DNA of 63,720 nt from Scatocola faecipullorum (lineage in GTDB: Bacteria; Pseudomonadota; Alphaproteobacteria; RF32; CAG-239): NCBI GenBank assembly GCA_018714685.1, contig DVNC01000050.1, positions 1-63,720 of the forward strand, in the 5' to 3' direction. Within the stretch, counting starts at the first letter, position 1, and each line of letters starts with the position of its first letter. Positions 30,126-38,832 of the stretch are shown here, piece by piece. The position numbers and the translations under genes were made by a program. The notes under the pieces were generated by a model, which did no database searches, was not told the origin of the DNA, and was given only the letters and a program-made list of their open reading frames with translations.

Positions 30126-30905
30126 TTATCTATTTCTTACAGTTCTTCTGTTAATATACCCATAACCAAGATGATGAGTATCTCCAATATCAAATACACT
30201 ATTTAATTTTTTGATATCGGCAGGAAAGTCTAATATAAACTTTTCACTATTAATTGCTTTTTGCATAAATTGCTCTTTAGTCATACCTGTATTCATAACA
30301 CGCGGTCTTCCTGTTTTTTTCGTATTTAAAGGATCATATATAAACATACTATCTTTGTCATGAACTGCCAAAAAATGATGAGCTTCATACAGAATACCAC
30401 CAGAAGTTTCCTGAAATAAATGAGCATCACATAAATAACTATCAATACCATGGCTTTCCAAATATGACTGAGCTAAAATAGAAAACTCAGAACACATAGC
30501 CAGTCCCTTATCAATTAAACTTGATAATTTTATCGGCTTGACTGTTTCTGTACCTAGTCTCTCCGATATCGTTTTTTGCAAAACAGCTTGACGTTCTAAG
30601 GCTTTATCTTCTACTTCACAATTTTTAAAACGATGCAGATTAGCATCTAAAACTTGAATATGAAGAAAGGTTTCTGAAGAAATACCCAGTTCTTCAGCCT
30701 CTTGTTTACACATCCGATAAGAACCGCTTCCCCAAGACATATTTGGTGATTTTTTTTGTATGTTTACAATAGATTCACAAGAAGTAAAAAAATTTTTATA
30801 TGATGAAACATCCGCTAGTATAGGCTTCTCTCCTGTTTCTACCAAATCACCATCTCGCAAACTATGATACATTATAAAATTATCATGAGTACTAACAATT
30901 TCCAT
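30126..30905 (-). CDS. putative Cys-His-Asp hydrolase/transglutaminase-like protein
   Basis: A 259-residue protein, not recognised by name. It has an arrangement typical of transglutaminase-like or papain-like folds: KGLAMCSEFSILAQSYLES with C138 at the start of a helix, then GIDSYLCDAHLF, then YEAHHFLAVHDKDSMFIYDP with H176/H177 and D191. There is no signal peptide. It is markedly AT-rich compared with its surroundings and sits alone with a perfect Shine-Dalgarno (GAAGGAGG) and a good promoter at 30935-30963, suggesting acquisition. Protease, deamidase or cross-linking activity are all possible; this is inferred from the residue pattern only. Confidence 0.6.
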   Translation of the reverse strand: MEIVSTHDNFIMYHSLRDGDLVETGEKPILADVSSYKNFFTSCESIVNIQKKSPNMSWGSGSYRMCKQEAEELGISSETFLHIQVLDANLHRFKNCEVEDKALERQAVLQKTISERLGTETVKPIKLSSLIDKGLAMCSEFSILAQSYLESHGIDSYLCDAHLFQETSGGILYEAHHFLAVHDKDSMFIYDPLNTKKTGRPRVMNTGMTKEQFMQKAINSEKFILDFPADIKKLNSVFDIGDTHHLGYGYINRRTVRNR

Positions 30906-30934
30906 CCAACCTCCTTCATCAAAACATAATAATT

Positions 30935-30963
30935 ATTATAACATGTAACCAATACCAAAACAA
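30935..30963 (-). promoter_or_regulatory. promoter of the AT-rich Cys-His-Asp gene
   Basis: On the minus strand TTGTTT (30958-30963) and TATAAT (30935-30940) are 17 nt apart, 30 nt upstream of the start codon. Confidence 0.55.
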
Positions 30964-31069
30964 CTAATAACTATACATAAATAAACATAGTCTGATTCTA
31001 AATTTTCATACACAACTAAACGAACAAAAAACATATTTTTAATATCAACACAGCCTAAGCCCAAGCACA

Positions 31070-31096
31070 AAAAAATCCCCGTTTCCGGGGATTTTT
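31070..31096 (-). terminator. terminator of the tig-clpP-clpX unit
   Basis: AAAAATCCCC/GGGGATTTTT stem just beyond the clpX stop codon, with T runs in both directions. Confidence 0.8.
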
Positions 31097-31120
31097 CATT
31101 CAAACCGGCCGCACAGCGGT

Positions 31121-32383
31121 TTAAGCCGATTTACTTTCTTTTGAAACCGCATATTCCGGCTCGGCACCGTCATTAATAACATTCTCATTAATGACAATTT
31201 CGCTGACGTTTTTCTTATCCGGAATATCATACATAATCTGCAACAGATTTTCTTCCATAATTGCCCGCAAACCGCGCGCACCGGTTTTACGCTCAATCGC
31301 TTTTTTGGCTATTGCTTTCAAAGCTTCCTCGGTAATCGTCAGTTTAACACCTTCCATATCAAACAAAGCTTCATACTGCTTAACCAAAGCATTCTTCGGC
31401 TCGGTCAAAACCCGAACCAAAGCCTCTTCATTCAGATCATCTAATGTGGCAATAATCGGCAAACGGCCGATAAATTCCGGAATCAGACCGTATTTAAGCA
31501 AATCTTCCGGCTGCACGTCTTTTAAAATCTCGCCGATACCTTTGTCTTCCGGACTGCTGACTTTGGCGCCGAAACCGATAGAGGTTTCATTGCCGCGGCG
31601 ATTGACAATCTTCTCCAATCCGGCAAAAGCCCCGCCGCAGATAAACAGAATATTGGTCGTATCAACATGCAAAAATTCCTGCTGCGGATGTTTGCGGCCG
31701 CCCTGCGGCGGAACATTGGCAACCGTTCCTTCGATAATCTTCAGCAATGCCTGCTGAACGCCCTCGCCCGAAACATCGCGGGTAATCGACGGCCCGTCGG
31801 TTTTACGGGTAATCTTATCGATTTCATCAATATAAACGATGCCGCGCTGCGCTTTTTCAATATCATAATTCGCAGCCTGCACCAGTTTCAAGATAATATT
31901 TTCGACGTCTTCGCCGACATAGCCGGCTTCGGTCAGCGTCGTCGCGTCCGAAATGGCAAACGGCACATCCAGAATTTTAGCCAGCGTCTGCGCCAACAGG
32001 GTTTTACCGCTGCCGGTCGAACCGATTAAAATGACGTTTGATTTGGAGATTTCCACATCTTTGTTGGTTTTCTGTGAGTTCAAACGTTTATAATGGTTAT
32101 AAACCGCCACCGACAAAACTTTTTTCGCCTCATCCTGACCGATAACATACTGATCAAGAAATTCTTTAATTTTGGACGGGGTCGGCAGTTTTTCCGGTGA
32201 AATTCCGGCTTCTGCCTTGCGTTCTTCTTCCAGTTCGTCCGCCACAATGTTAATGCATACTTCAATGCACTCATCGCAGATATAAACGCCGCGGCCGGCA
32301 ACTAATTTTTTGACTTCCGCCTGACTCTTTCCGCAGAAAGAACAATGCAGCATTTCACCGTTGTTTTCTTTATCGTCACTCAT
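31121..32383 (-). CDS. clpX: ClpX ATPase subunit of the ClpXP protease
   Basis: AAA+ unfoldase that feeds substrates into ClpP. The 420-residue protein begins with the zinc-binding domain (C14, C17, C36, C39 in CSFCGKSQ and YICDECIE), followed by LIGSTGSGKTLLAQTLAK (Walker A), GIVYIDEIDKI (Walker B), the sensor region and the ClpP-binding loop IGF. It lies 9 bp after clpP. The C-terminus is acidic. The usual next gene, lon, is 7 kb away. Confidence 0.97.
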   Translation of the reverse strand: MSDDKENNGEMLHCSFCGKSQAEVKKLVAGRGVYICDECIEVCINIVADELEEERKAEAGISPEKLPTPSKIKEFLDQYVIGQDEAKKVLSVAVYNHYKRLNSQKTNKDVEISKSNVILIGSTGSGKTLLAQTLAKILDVPFAISDATTLTEAGYVGEDVENIILKLVQAANYDIEKAQRGIVYIDEIDKITRKTDGPSITRDVSGEGVQQALLKIIEGTVANVPPQGGRKHPQQEFLHVDTTNILFICGGAFAGLEKIVNRRGNETSIGFGAKVSSPEDKGIGEILKDVQPEDLLKYGLIPEFIGRLPIIATLDDLNEEALVRVLTEPKNALVKQYEALFDMEGVKLTITEEALKAIAKKAIERKTGARGLRAIMEENLLQIMYDIPDKKNVSEIVINENVINDGAEPEYAVSKESKSA

Positions 32384-32392
32384 TGCTTTATC

Positions 32393-33022
32393 CTATTTGT
32401 TCATCTCATTGCGGGAGGTTACAATCTGGTCAATCAAACCGAACTTCAATGCTTCCTGCGGGGTCATAAAATTATCGCGGTCCATCGCTTTTTCAATCAC
32501 CGACAGCTTCTGCCCGGTATTTTCGGCATAAATCTGATTCAAACGTTTCCGCATATCCAAAATCAGTTTGGCCTGAATTTCGATATCCGCCGCCTGCCCC
32601 TTGGCTCCGCCGGAGGGCTGGTGAATCATAATCTGCGAATTAGGCAGCGAGAAACGCTTGCCTTTGGTTCCGCCGGCCAGCAGGAATGACCCCATTGAAC
32701 AGGCCTGACCGATGCAGATTGTCGCCACGTCACAGCTGATATATTTCATCGTATCATACATCGCCATGCCGGAAGTAATAACCCCGCCCGGAGAATTGAT
32801 ATACAAAGAAATGTCTTTCTTCGGATTTTCCGATTCCAAAAACAACAGCTGCGCACAAACCAGAGAAGAAACTTCATCATTAACTTCACCGGTCAGAAAA
32901 ATAATTCTCTCCTTCAGCAGACGGGAAAAAATATCAAAAGAACGCTCCCCCTTAGAGGTTTGCTCGATAACCATCGGCACCAAAGTGCTGTTATATATTT
33001 CTAAAGGACTTCTCTCAGTCAT
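32393..33022 (-). CDS. clpP: ClpP protease proteolytic subunit
   Basis: Serine peptidase forming the barrel of ClpXP/ClpAP. The 209-residue protein has catalytic S109 in GQACSMGSFLLAGG, H134 in QIMIHQPSGGAKGQA, and the aspartate in AMDRDNFMTPQEALKFGLID. SPGGVITSGMAMYDTM is also typical. It lies between tig and clpX in the classic order. Confidence 0.97.
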   Translation of the reverse strand: MTERSPLEIYNSTLVPMVIEQTSKGERSFDIFSRLLKERIIFLTGEVNDEVSSLVCAQLLFLESENPKKDISLYINSPGGVITSGMAMYDTMKYISCDVATICIGQACSMGSFLLAGGTKGKRFSLPNSQIMIHQPSGGAKGQAADIEIQAKLILDMRKRLNQIYAENTGQKLSVIEKAMDRDNFMTPQEALKFGLIDQIVTSRNEMNK

Positions 33023-33140
33023 TACAGCTTCCTTATTTCAAAAACATTTCAAACTTATACAAGACTACACCAATATAATCAATAAATTATTAATAACCGC
33101 TGCGATTACCCGTTTATCTGATAAAATCACCGGATTTAAA

Positions 33141-33172
33141 CAAAAGCCTCCGACGAAACGGAGGCTTTTGCA
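33141..33172 (-). terminator. hairpin between tig and clpP
   Basis: AAAAGCCTCCG/CGGAGGCTTTT stem; the minus strand continues into a T run. It may end or attenuate the tig transcript, so clpP-clpX probably has its own promoter in the 166-bp gap. Confidence 0.7.
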
Positions 33173-33188
33173 TTGCATCAACAGATTA

Positions 33189-34562
33189 TTAAGCTGATTT
33201 CTTGGCAGACTTTTTCGCCGTTGTTTTCTTTCCGGCTTTTTTGTCTTCGTCAAAAGAATACAACTCTTCAATACTGACGATTTTTTCGCTGACATTGGAT
33301 TTGCCGATAACATAATCAACAATCTTTTCTTCAAAAACCGGAGCTTTTAAAGCTTCAATTGCCTGCTTGTTTTTCAGATAATAATCAAAGACAGCTTTTT
33401 CCTGTCCCGGATACTTCTTCGCCTCATTCATGATAGCCTTGTTAATATCATCTGGCGTAATGGTAACTTTGGCGTCCTTTCCGATTTCGGAAAGCAACAG
33501 GCCGAGTTTAACCCGGCGGACGGCAATATCCTTATACTCAGCCAGCAGTTCTTCTTCTGACTTGTTCTTTTCGCTTTCGTCCAGCTGATTATATTTCTTC
33601 GCCTGTTCATACTGATCAACGATGCTCTTATATTCGGCATCGACCAATCCGGCCGGAACGTCAAACTTATATTCATTGTCCAGATTATCCAGCAACTGAC
33701 GTTTCAGTTTCATCTTTGAAGCGGCTTCATAATCGCCCTTAATACGTTCGGCAATGGCCGCTTTCAGCTTATCCAGGCTTTCTTCGCCCAAAGATTTGGC
33801 AAATTCATCATTGATTTCAACTTCTTTGGCTGCACGCAGTTCTTTGATTTCAACCGCAAAGACCGAAGCTTTTCCGGCCAAATCCTTGGCATGGTAATTT
33901 TCCGGGAAAGTAACGTTGACATCAACTTTATCACCGGTTTTTTTGCCGATAAGCTGATCTTCGAAACCCGGAATAAAGGAATTGGACCCCAGTTCCAAAG
34001 GATAATTATTGCCTTTGCCTCCCTGGAATTCAACTCCGTCAATCGAACCCGTGAAATCTATCACAACGGTGTCGCCCTTGGCTGCGGCGCGATCTTCTTC
34101 AACCTTAACGGTTTCGCGGCGGCTCTGAGCGATATAGTTCAAAGCTTTCTCAACTTCCTCGGCCGGAACTTCAGCCATCAGTTTTTCCAATTTAATCGCC
34201 GACAAATCGCCGATTTTGATTTCCGGCATCAGTTCAACCGTCAGTGTGAATTCAATATCTTTGCCGTCTTCAAATTTGGTAACTTTGATATTCGGCATCA
34301 TAACCGGATTTAACTTGTTGCTTTTGATAACTTCCTCAGTCGCGTTGCGAACGGTTTCATCCAAAACTTCGCCCAAAACCGAAGCGCGGTATTTCTGCTT
34401 CAGCATTTCTTTCGGAGCCTTGCCCGGACGGAAGCCCGGAATTTTGGTTGTTTTCGCAATCTGGTTGATTTTGGCATCAACTTCTTTTTCAAAATCAGCC
34501 GCCGGAATAACGACGGTGTATTCTTTCTTCAAACTTTCGGATTTTAACTCAGTAGCTTTCAT
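33189..34562 (-). CDS. tig: trigger factor
   Basis: Ribosome-bound chaperone and prolyl isomerase. The 457-residue protein has the ribosome-docking motif GFRPGKAPKEML near residue 45, the FKBP domain at about 155-245 (GDTVVIDFTGSIDGVEFQGG, then FIPGFEDQLIG), and the long helical C-domain. The tail is a lysine/alanine-rich extension (KKAGKKTTAKKSAKKSA), longer than in E. coli. tRNA-Leu is directly upstream on the same strand. Confidence 0.96.
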   Translation of the reverse strand: MKATELKSESLKKEYTVVIPAADFEKEVDAKINQIAKTTKIPGFRPGKAPKEMLKQKYRASVLGEVLDETVRNATEEVIKSNKLNPVMMPNIKVTKFEDGKDIEFTLTVELMPEIKIGDLSAIKLEKLMAEVPAEEVEKALNYIAQSRRETVKVEEDRAAAKGDTVVIDFTGSIDGVEFQGGKGNNYPLELGSNSFIPGFEDQLIGKKTGDKVDVNVTFPENYHAKDLAGKASVFAVEIKELRAAKEVEINDEFAKSLGEESLDKLKAAIAERIKGDYEAASKMKLKRQLLDNLDNEYKFDVPAGLVDAEYKSIVDQYEQAKKYNQLDESEKNKSEEELLAEYKDIAVRRVKLGLLLSEIGKDAKVTITPDDINKAIMNEAKKYPGQEKAVFDYYLKNKQAIEALKAPVFEEKIVDYVIGKSNVSEKIVSIEELYSFDEDKKAGKKTTAKKSAKKSA

Positions 34563-34614
34563 AAATATTCTCTTTTTATTGTTGATTGAAACCGTTACAG
34601 TATCAGAACGTAAA

Positions 34615-34699
<85 letters not shown>

Positions 34700-34859
34700 G
34701 CTGACACTTATAGTTGCTTGCATACTACATAAAAAATTTTTTAAATCAAGCAAAATTCACAACGCCAACAAAATTATTGTATTCTTTGAATATATTTAAT
34801 AATATGCTTGGCAAGAGAAGTTTCCGGGCCGAGACAAAGGCTGCCGGGAGCATGACGTT

Positions 34860-36116
34860 ATGATGGGGAGTAAACTTGTGCAGATAACCAGAATTCTTGT
34901 TTCCGCGGCTCTGTCCGCCGGCTTTTTGAGCTCCTGTTCCTACATTGAAAAGAACACCAGCCCGGAAACGTACAACACGCTGACTTTCGGCGACGAAGGA
35001 GCCAAAGAGGCAGCCAAAGCCACCCTTGCCTACTCCCAGGGAAACTTTACCGAAGCGGACGAACATGTCCAAATGTCCCTGCGCCAAAACCCCAAAAATG
35101 CTCAGGCTCTGATGGTCGGCGCCCTTAATGCCGAAAAATTAGGGCTGCCTAACCGTGCCCGCCAGTATTACGAAGAGATTATTCTCTCCGCCGGCGACCA
35201 GACCACCGTTCTCGGCAGCGAAGACATGCAGCCCCGCAAGATGACCGAAGTTGCCCAGAAACGCCTGCGTCTGATAAACATCAACCAAAGCAAACTGATT
35301 ATTGAAGACGACAGCGGCGTCAAAGTTTTCAGCATCAGCGAAGAAGCAGCTGCCAAACAGGGACGCTCTGCCCTGGAAGAAGCTTTGTTTATCCGTGAAC
35401 AGAAAAACGCTGCCAACAACAAAGCCGTTTCCGAAGCTGACGTTAAAGCCGTGGAAGTTCTGTTTACGCCGCAGGAGCAAAATATCATTTCCCGCTTTCT
35501 GATTATGAAAGAACTGGCCGAAAACGATATGATTACCAAAGAGGAGTTTTTGAAAGCGCGCCAGTCCAATATCGGCGGCCTGCTGCCGCTGACTAACGCA
35601 CCGGCCGGCTTCACCGTTGACAAACCGGTTCCCTCGCCCGATATGATTATTGAACGGATTAACGCGCTCAAAACCGCAACCGAAGACCGTGCCATTACGC
35701 CGCGCGAATTCTCGGCCGAACGCAATTTGATTATCGAAGCCATTTTGCCTCCCTCTCCGCGCCAGCGGCTGAAACCTCAGGCTCCGGCCAAAGACCTTCT
35801 CTCAGCGGCCAAAAACCTCCGCAAATTGGAAGTCATTTACGATTTGGGATTGGTAACCTCTAAAGAAAAAGCCAAGGAACAGGCTGCCATTGAGCGCAAT
35901 TTGGGCATCAACGTCCCCGCTAAACCGGCTGCGCCCCAAGCCACCACAACCAAGATTGTCAAAGACATTGAAATCATTCCGGCAGAGTCGTTGGAAGCCA
36001 ACGGAGCCGCTCCGGTAAACACGGCTCCCGCCATGCCCGAAATTACTCCGGCACGCACCCCGACGGTTGAACCCCGTCCGCTGCTGCCGGATGTTTCCAG
36101 CCCGTTTAACGGCTGA
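34860..36116 (+). CDS. lipoprotein with TPR-like N-terminal domain
   Basis: A 418-residue predicted lipoprotein: lipobox LSSC with modified C26, then TPR-like helices (ATLAYSQGNFTEADEHVQMS, MVGALNAEKLGLPNRARQYY) within residues 45-110, and a long middle part with charged helices. The C-terminus is a proline/threonine-rich linker (PAKPAAPQATTTK, then TPARTPTVEPRPLLP) of the kind that crosses cell wall or mucus layers. Function unknown; the TPR part suggests a scaffold in the outer membrane. GGGAG lies about 10 nt before the ATG. Single-gene unit with its own terminator. Confidence 0.75.
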   Translation: MMGSKLVQITRILVSAALSAGFLSSCSYIEKNTSPETYNTLTFGDEGAKEAAKATLAYSQGNFTEADEHVQMSLRQNPKNAQALMVGALNAEKLGLPNRARQYYEEIILSAGDQTTVLGSEDMQPRKMTEVAQKRLRLININQSKLIIEDDSGVKVFSISEEAAAKQGRSALEEALFIREQKNAANNKAVSEADVKAVEVLFTPQEQNIISRFLIMKELAENDMITKEEFLKARQSNIGGLLPLTNAPAGFTVDKPVPSPDMIIERINALKTATEDRAITPREFSAERNLIIEAILPPSPRQRLKPQAPAKDLLSAAKNLRKLEVIYDLGLVTSKEKAKEQAAIERNLGINVPAKPAAPQATTTKIVKDIEIIPAESLEANGAAPVNTAPAMPEITPARTPTVEPRPLLPDVSSPFNG

Positions 36117-36136
36117 GCCGCATATCCGAATAAATA

Positions 36137-36167
36137 CAGGGCGGGAACTTCCTGCCCTTTGTTTTTA
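36137..36167 (+). terminator. terminator after the TPR lipoprotein gene
   Basis: AGGGC...GCCCT stem with inner GGAA/TTCC, followed by TTTGTTTTT. Confidence 0.7.
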
Positions 36168-36241
36168 TTAAATCTTGCAATTTAGATTTATTTCGGATAA
36201 ATAACTGCTTAAATTGATATTTTAAGAAACAGAGTAAACAA

Positions 36242-37831
36242 ATGCCTGAGAATAAAGTAAATCCCCGCAAAACTTTTGCGATTATTTCACACCCGGACGC
36301 CGGTAAAACCACGTTAACCGAAAAGCTGCTGCTTTTCGGCGGTGCCATTCAGCAGGCCGGAGCCGTCAAAGCCCGCGGTGAAAATCGCCGCGCCCATTCC
36401 GACTGGATGAAAGTTGAACAGGAACGCGGCATTTCCGTCGCCTCCTCCGTCATGACCTTCGATTACCGCGACATTACCTTTAACCTATTGGACACACCGG
36501 GCCACGAAGACTTTTCCGAAGATACCTACCGCGTGCTGACCGCCGTAGATTCCGCCATTATGGTGCTGGATTCGGCCAAAGGTATCGAAACCCAAACGAA
36601 AAAGCTGTTTGAAGTTTGCCGCCTGCGCAACGTGCCGATTTTAACTTTCATCAACAAACTCGACCGCGAAGGGCTGGATCCGTTCCTGCTTCTGGACGAT
36701 ATTGAAAAAACGCTGGCCATGGACTGCACGCCTGCCAGCTGGCCGATTGGCATGGGAAAAGACTTCCTCGGCTGTTACGACCTGATTAACGACCAACTGA
36801 TTTTAATGAACAAAACCGGTGACAAATCAACCATTAATGCGACCATTGAAACCTGCAAAGGGTTGGACGATCCCAAACTTGACAATCTGTTGCCGGCCCA
36901 TGCCGTCGCCAAATTGCGCGAGGACGTTACCATGGTTCGCGAACTATGCCCGGCATTCGACCTGGAGCTCTATCTTGCCGGTGCAATGACCCCGGTCTTT
37001 TTCGGCAGTGCTATCAATAACTTCGGCGTCAAGGAAGTGCTGGAAGGCCTGCACCGGATGGCTCCGTCTCCGCGGCCGCAGCCTGCCGCCGAACGAACCG
37101 TTCAGCCTCAGGAAAACAAGGTTACCGGCTTCGTCTTCAAAATCCAAGCCAACATGGATCCGAAACACCGCGACCGCATTGCCTTTATGCGCATTTGTTC
37201 CGGACACTTCAAACGCGGCATGACCCTCACCCAGGTTCGTACCGGCAAAGGGCTGAAAGTACCTACTCCCGTCATGTTCTTAGCCCAAGAACGCGAACTG
37301 GCGGAAGACGCTTATGCCGGGGACATTATCGGCATTCCCAACCACGGTCAGCTCCGCATCGGCGACACCCTGACCGAAGGGGAGAAAATCCACTTCACCG
37401 GTATTCCTTCCTTTGCCCCGGAACTGCTCAAAAGCGTCCGGGCGCTTGACCCGCTCAAATCCAAACACCTCGGCGCGGCACTTCAGCAAATCGCCGAAGA
37501 AGGTGGCGCCAGTATTTTCAAACCGGTCATCGGTTCGGAATATATCGTCGGCGTTGTCGGCACCCTGCAGTTTGAAGTTATGGCTGACCGTATCCGCACC
37601 GAATTCAACATTCCTGTCATGTTTGAGCCGACATCTTACTACACGGCCCGCTGGGTAACCTGCGAAGATAAAAACGAACTCAAGAAGTTTCTTGATGCCA
37701 ACCAGTCCTGCGTTGCCGAGGACCACGACGGCGCTCTGGTCTTTCTGGCTCGCAACGCCTGGCACTTGGGCAAAATCAAAGAAGACTTCCCCCGACTGGT
37801 TCTGAGCACGACCCGCGAACAAACTTTTTAA
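36242..37831 (+). CDS. prfC: peptide chain release factor 3
   Basis: Translational GTPase that recycles RF1/RF2 after termination. The 529-residue protein has G1 SHPDAGKTT (16-24), the switch sequence ERGISVASSVM, G3 DTPGHEDFSEDTYR, G4 NKLDREG and the RF3-specific C-terminal part (GAASIFKP-like EEGGASIFKPVIGSEYIVG). This GISVASSVM form separates RF3 from EF-G. A bidirectional terminator follows. Confidence 0.97.
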   Translation: MPENKVNPRKTFAIISHPDAGKTTLTEKLLLFGGAIQQAGAVKARGENRRAHSDWMKVEQERGISVASSVMTFDYRDITFNLLDTPGHEDFSEDTYRVLTAVDSAIMVLDSAKGIETQTKKLFEVCRLRNVPILTFINKLDREGLDPFLLLDDIEKTLAMDCTPASWPIGMGKDFLGCYDLINDQLILMNKTGDKSTINATIETCKGLDDPKLDNLLPAHAVAKLREDVTMVRELCPAFDLELYLAGAMTPVFFGSAINNFGVKEVLEGLHRMAPSPRPQPAAERTVQPQENKVTGFVFKIQANMDPKHRDRIAFMRICSGHFKRGMTLTQVRTGKGLKVPTPVMFLAQERELAEDAYAGDIIGIPNHGQLRIGDTLTEGEKIHFTGIPSFAPELLKSVRALDPLKSKHLGAALQQIAEEGGASIFKPVIGSEYIVGVVGTLQFEVMADRIRTEFNIPVMFEPTSYYTARWVTCEDKNELKKFLDANQSCVAEDHDGALVFLARNAWHLGKIKEDFPRLVLSTTREQTF

Positions 37832-37842
37832 TAATCGGATAC

Positions 37843-37873
37843 AAAAACCCCGCCCTTAAACGGACGGGGTTTT
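37843..37873. terminator. bidirectional terminator after prfC
   Basis: AAAACCCCG...CGGGGTTTT stem with A and T runs; shared by prfC and the converging membrane-protein pair. Confidence 0.8.
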
Positions 37874-37883
37874 ATTTACAAAG

Positions 37884-38315
37884 TTAGTCCTGAAAGCCGC
37901 TTTCAAGCTGTCGGATAAAATCATCGTACTCCTCGGCCGAAAGACGATTGACCACATGCATAACTGTTGCATGACATTCCTCGTCTCCCAGCCAGCTTTC
38001 AGCCAAAACATCTGCACCGACCAATGTCAGTTTCGGTTTTTCGTCAGACATTTCAATCCTGACCACCGGATGCAGTGTCCTGCTGCCCAACTCAACAACC
38101 GGAAGGCAGCCCAACAGTCCGGCTTCAAACTGATTGGCTATGCGATATTCTTTGCGGTTGTTCTTCCACAACAGAGCTTCACGATACAGTTCCCGATTCT
38201 TTTCCCGGCACTGTTGCTGCTCCTTCATCACATTCTTAAGTTTTGCACGGCCGCGCAGAACCAAAACCGTTGCGGCGGCAGCCCATACGAAAAGGAAAAT
38301 AACCAGATATTCCAT
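37884..38315 (-). CDS. single-span membrane protein, second of a paralogous pair
   Basis: A 143-residue protein with one N-terminal membrane helix (MEYLVIFLFVWAAAATVLVL), a coiled-coil-like basic stretch (KNVMKEQQQCREKNRELYRE) and a soluble C-terminal domain ending in RLSAEEYDDFIRQLESG. Layout, length and the LW-K/R-E segment after the coiled coil match the upstream neighbour, so they look like tandem paralogues. The ATG at 38315 overlaps the stop of that gene by one base (TGATG). Function unknown. Confidence 0.65.
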   Translation of the reverse strand: MEYLVIFLFVWAAAATVLVLRGRAKLKNVMKEQQQCREKNRELYREALLWKNNRKEYRIANQFEAGLLGCLPVVELGSRTLHPVVRIEMSDEKPKLTLVGADVLAESWLGDEECHATVMHVVNRLSAEEYDDFIRQLESGFQD

Positions 38316-38749
38316 CACTCTTTGATTTTTAATTGCTTTTGGTATTCTTCAACGCTCATCTCATGATTATGCACCCAATTTTCCGAATAACCGTCTTTTT
38401 CGTCATTATCAATGGCTTTAACAAAAACAGACGCACCGGAAAGTGCAAAAATCCAATTGCCATACAAACGGCGAACCATAAACTTCGGACGAAGCTCCAT
38501 CAGTTCACGATGAATAATCGGATAAGGCAACTTAAAACGGGCAACATCCTCATCACTCGCGGGCACAAATTCTTCGCCTTTGCGGCTCCACAGAAAAATT
38601 TCTTTCTGCTGCGCGTCAATCTCCGCCTGCAGCCTTTCATTCTCAGCCGCGGCAGCCAGATAAAGCGAACGATTCTTAAACAGCTTAAACGCCAGATAAA
38701 CCACCAGCAAAACAAACAGCGGCAAGACATAAAAAATAATACGTTCCAT
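38315..38749 (-). CDS. single-span membrane protein, first of a paralogous pair
   Basis: A 144-residue protein with an N-terminal membrane helix (IIFYVLPLFVLLVVYLAFKL), a helical stretch (AAENERLQAEIDAQQKEIFL) and a C-terminal domain (FMVRRLYGNWIFALSGASVF) ending in MSVEEYQKQLKIKE. Same architecture as the downstream gene, with which it is translationally coupled. No Shine-Dalgarno sequence is visible. Not recognised; a small envelope complex of the two products is possible but unproven. Confidence 0.65.
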   Translation of the reverse strand: MERIIFYVLPLFVLLVVYLAFKLFKNRSLYLAAAAENERLQAEIDAQQKEIFLWSRKGEEFVPASDEDVARFKLPYPIIHRELMELRPKFMVRRLYGNWIFALSGASVFVKAIDNDEKDGYSENWVHNHEMSVEEYQKQLKIKE

Positions 38750-38832
38750 AATTTAATTTTTTAAAGATTTATAATAATGAATTTTGGCTTTCAACTTACC
38801 AACAATATTGACAAAAAGCAAGACAAAAAGAG

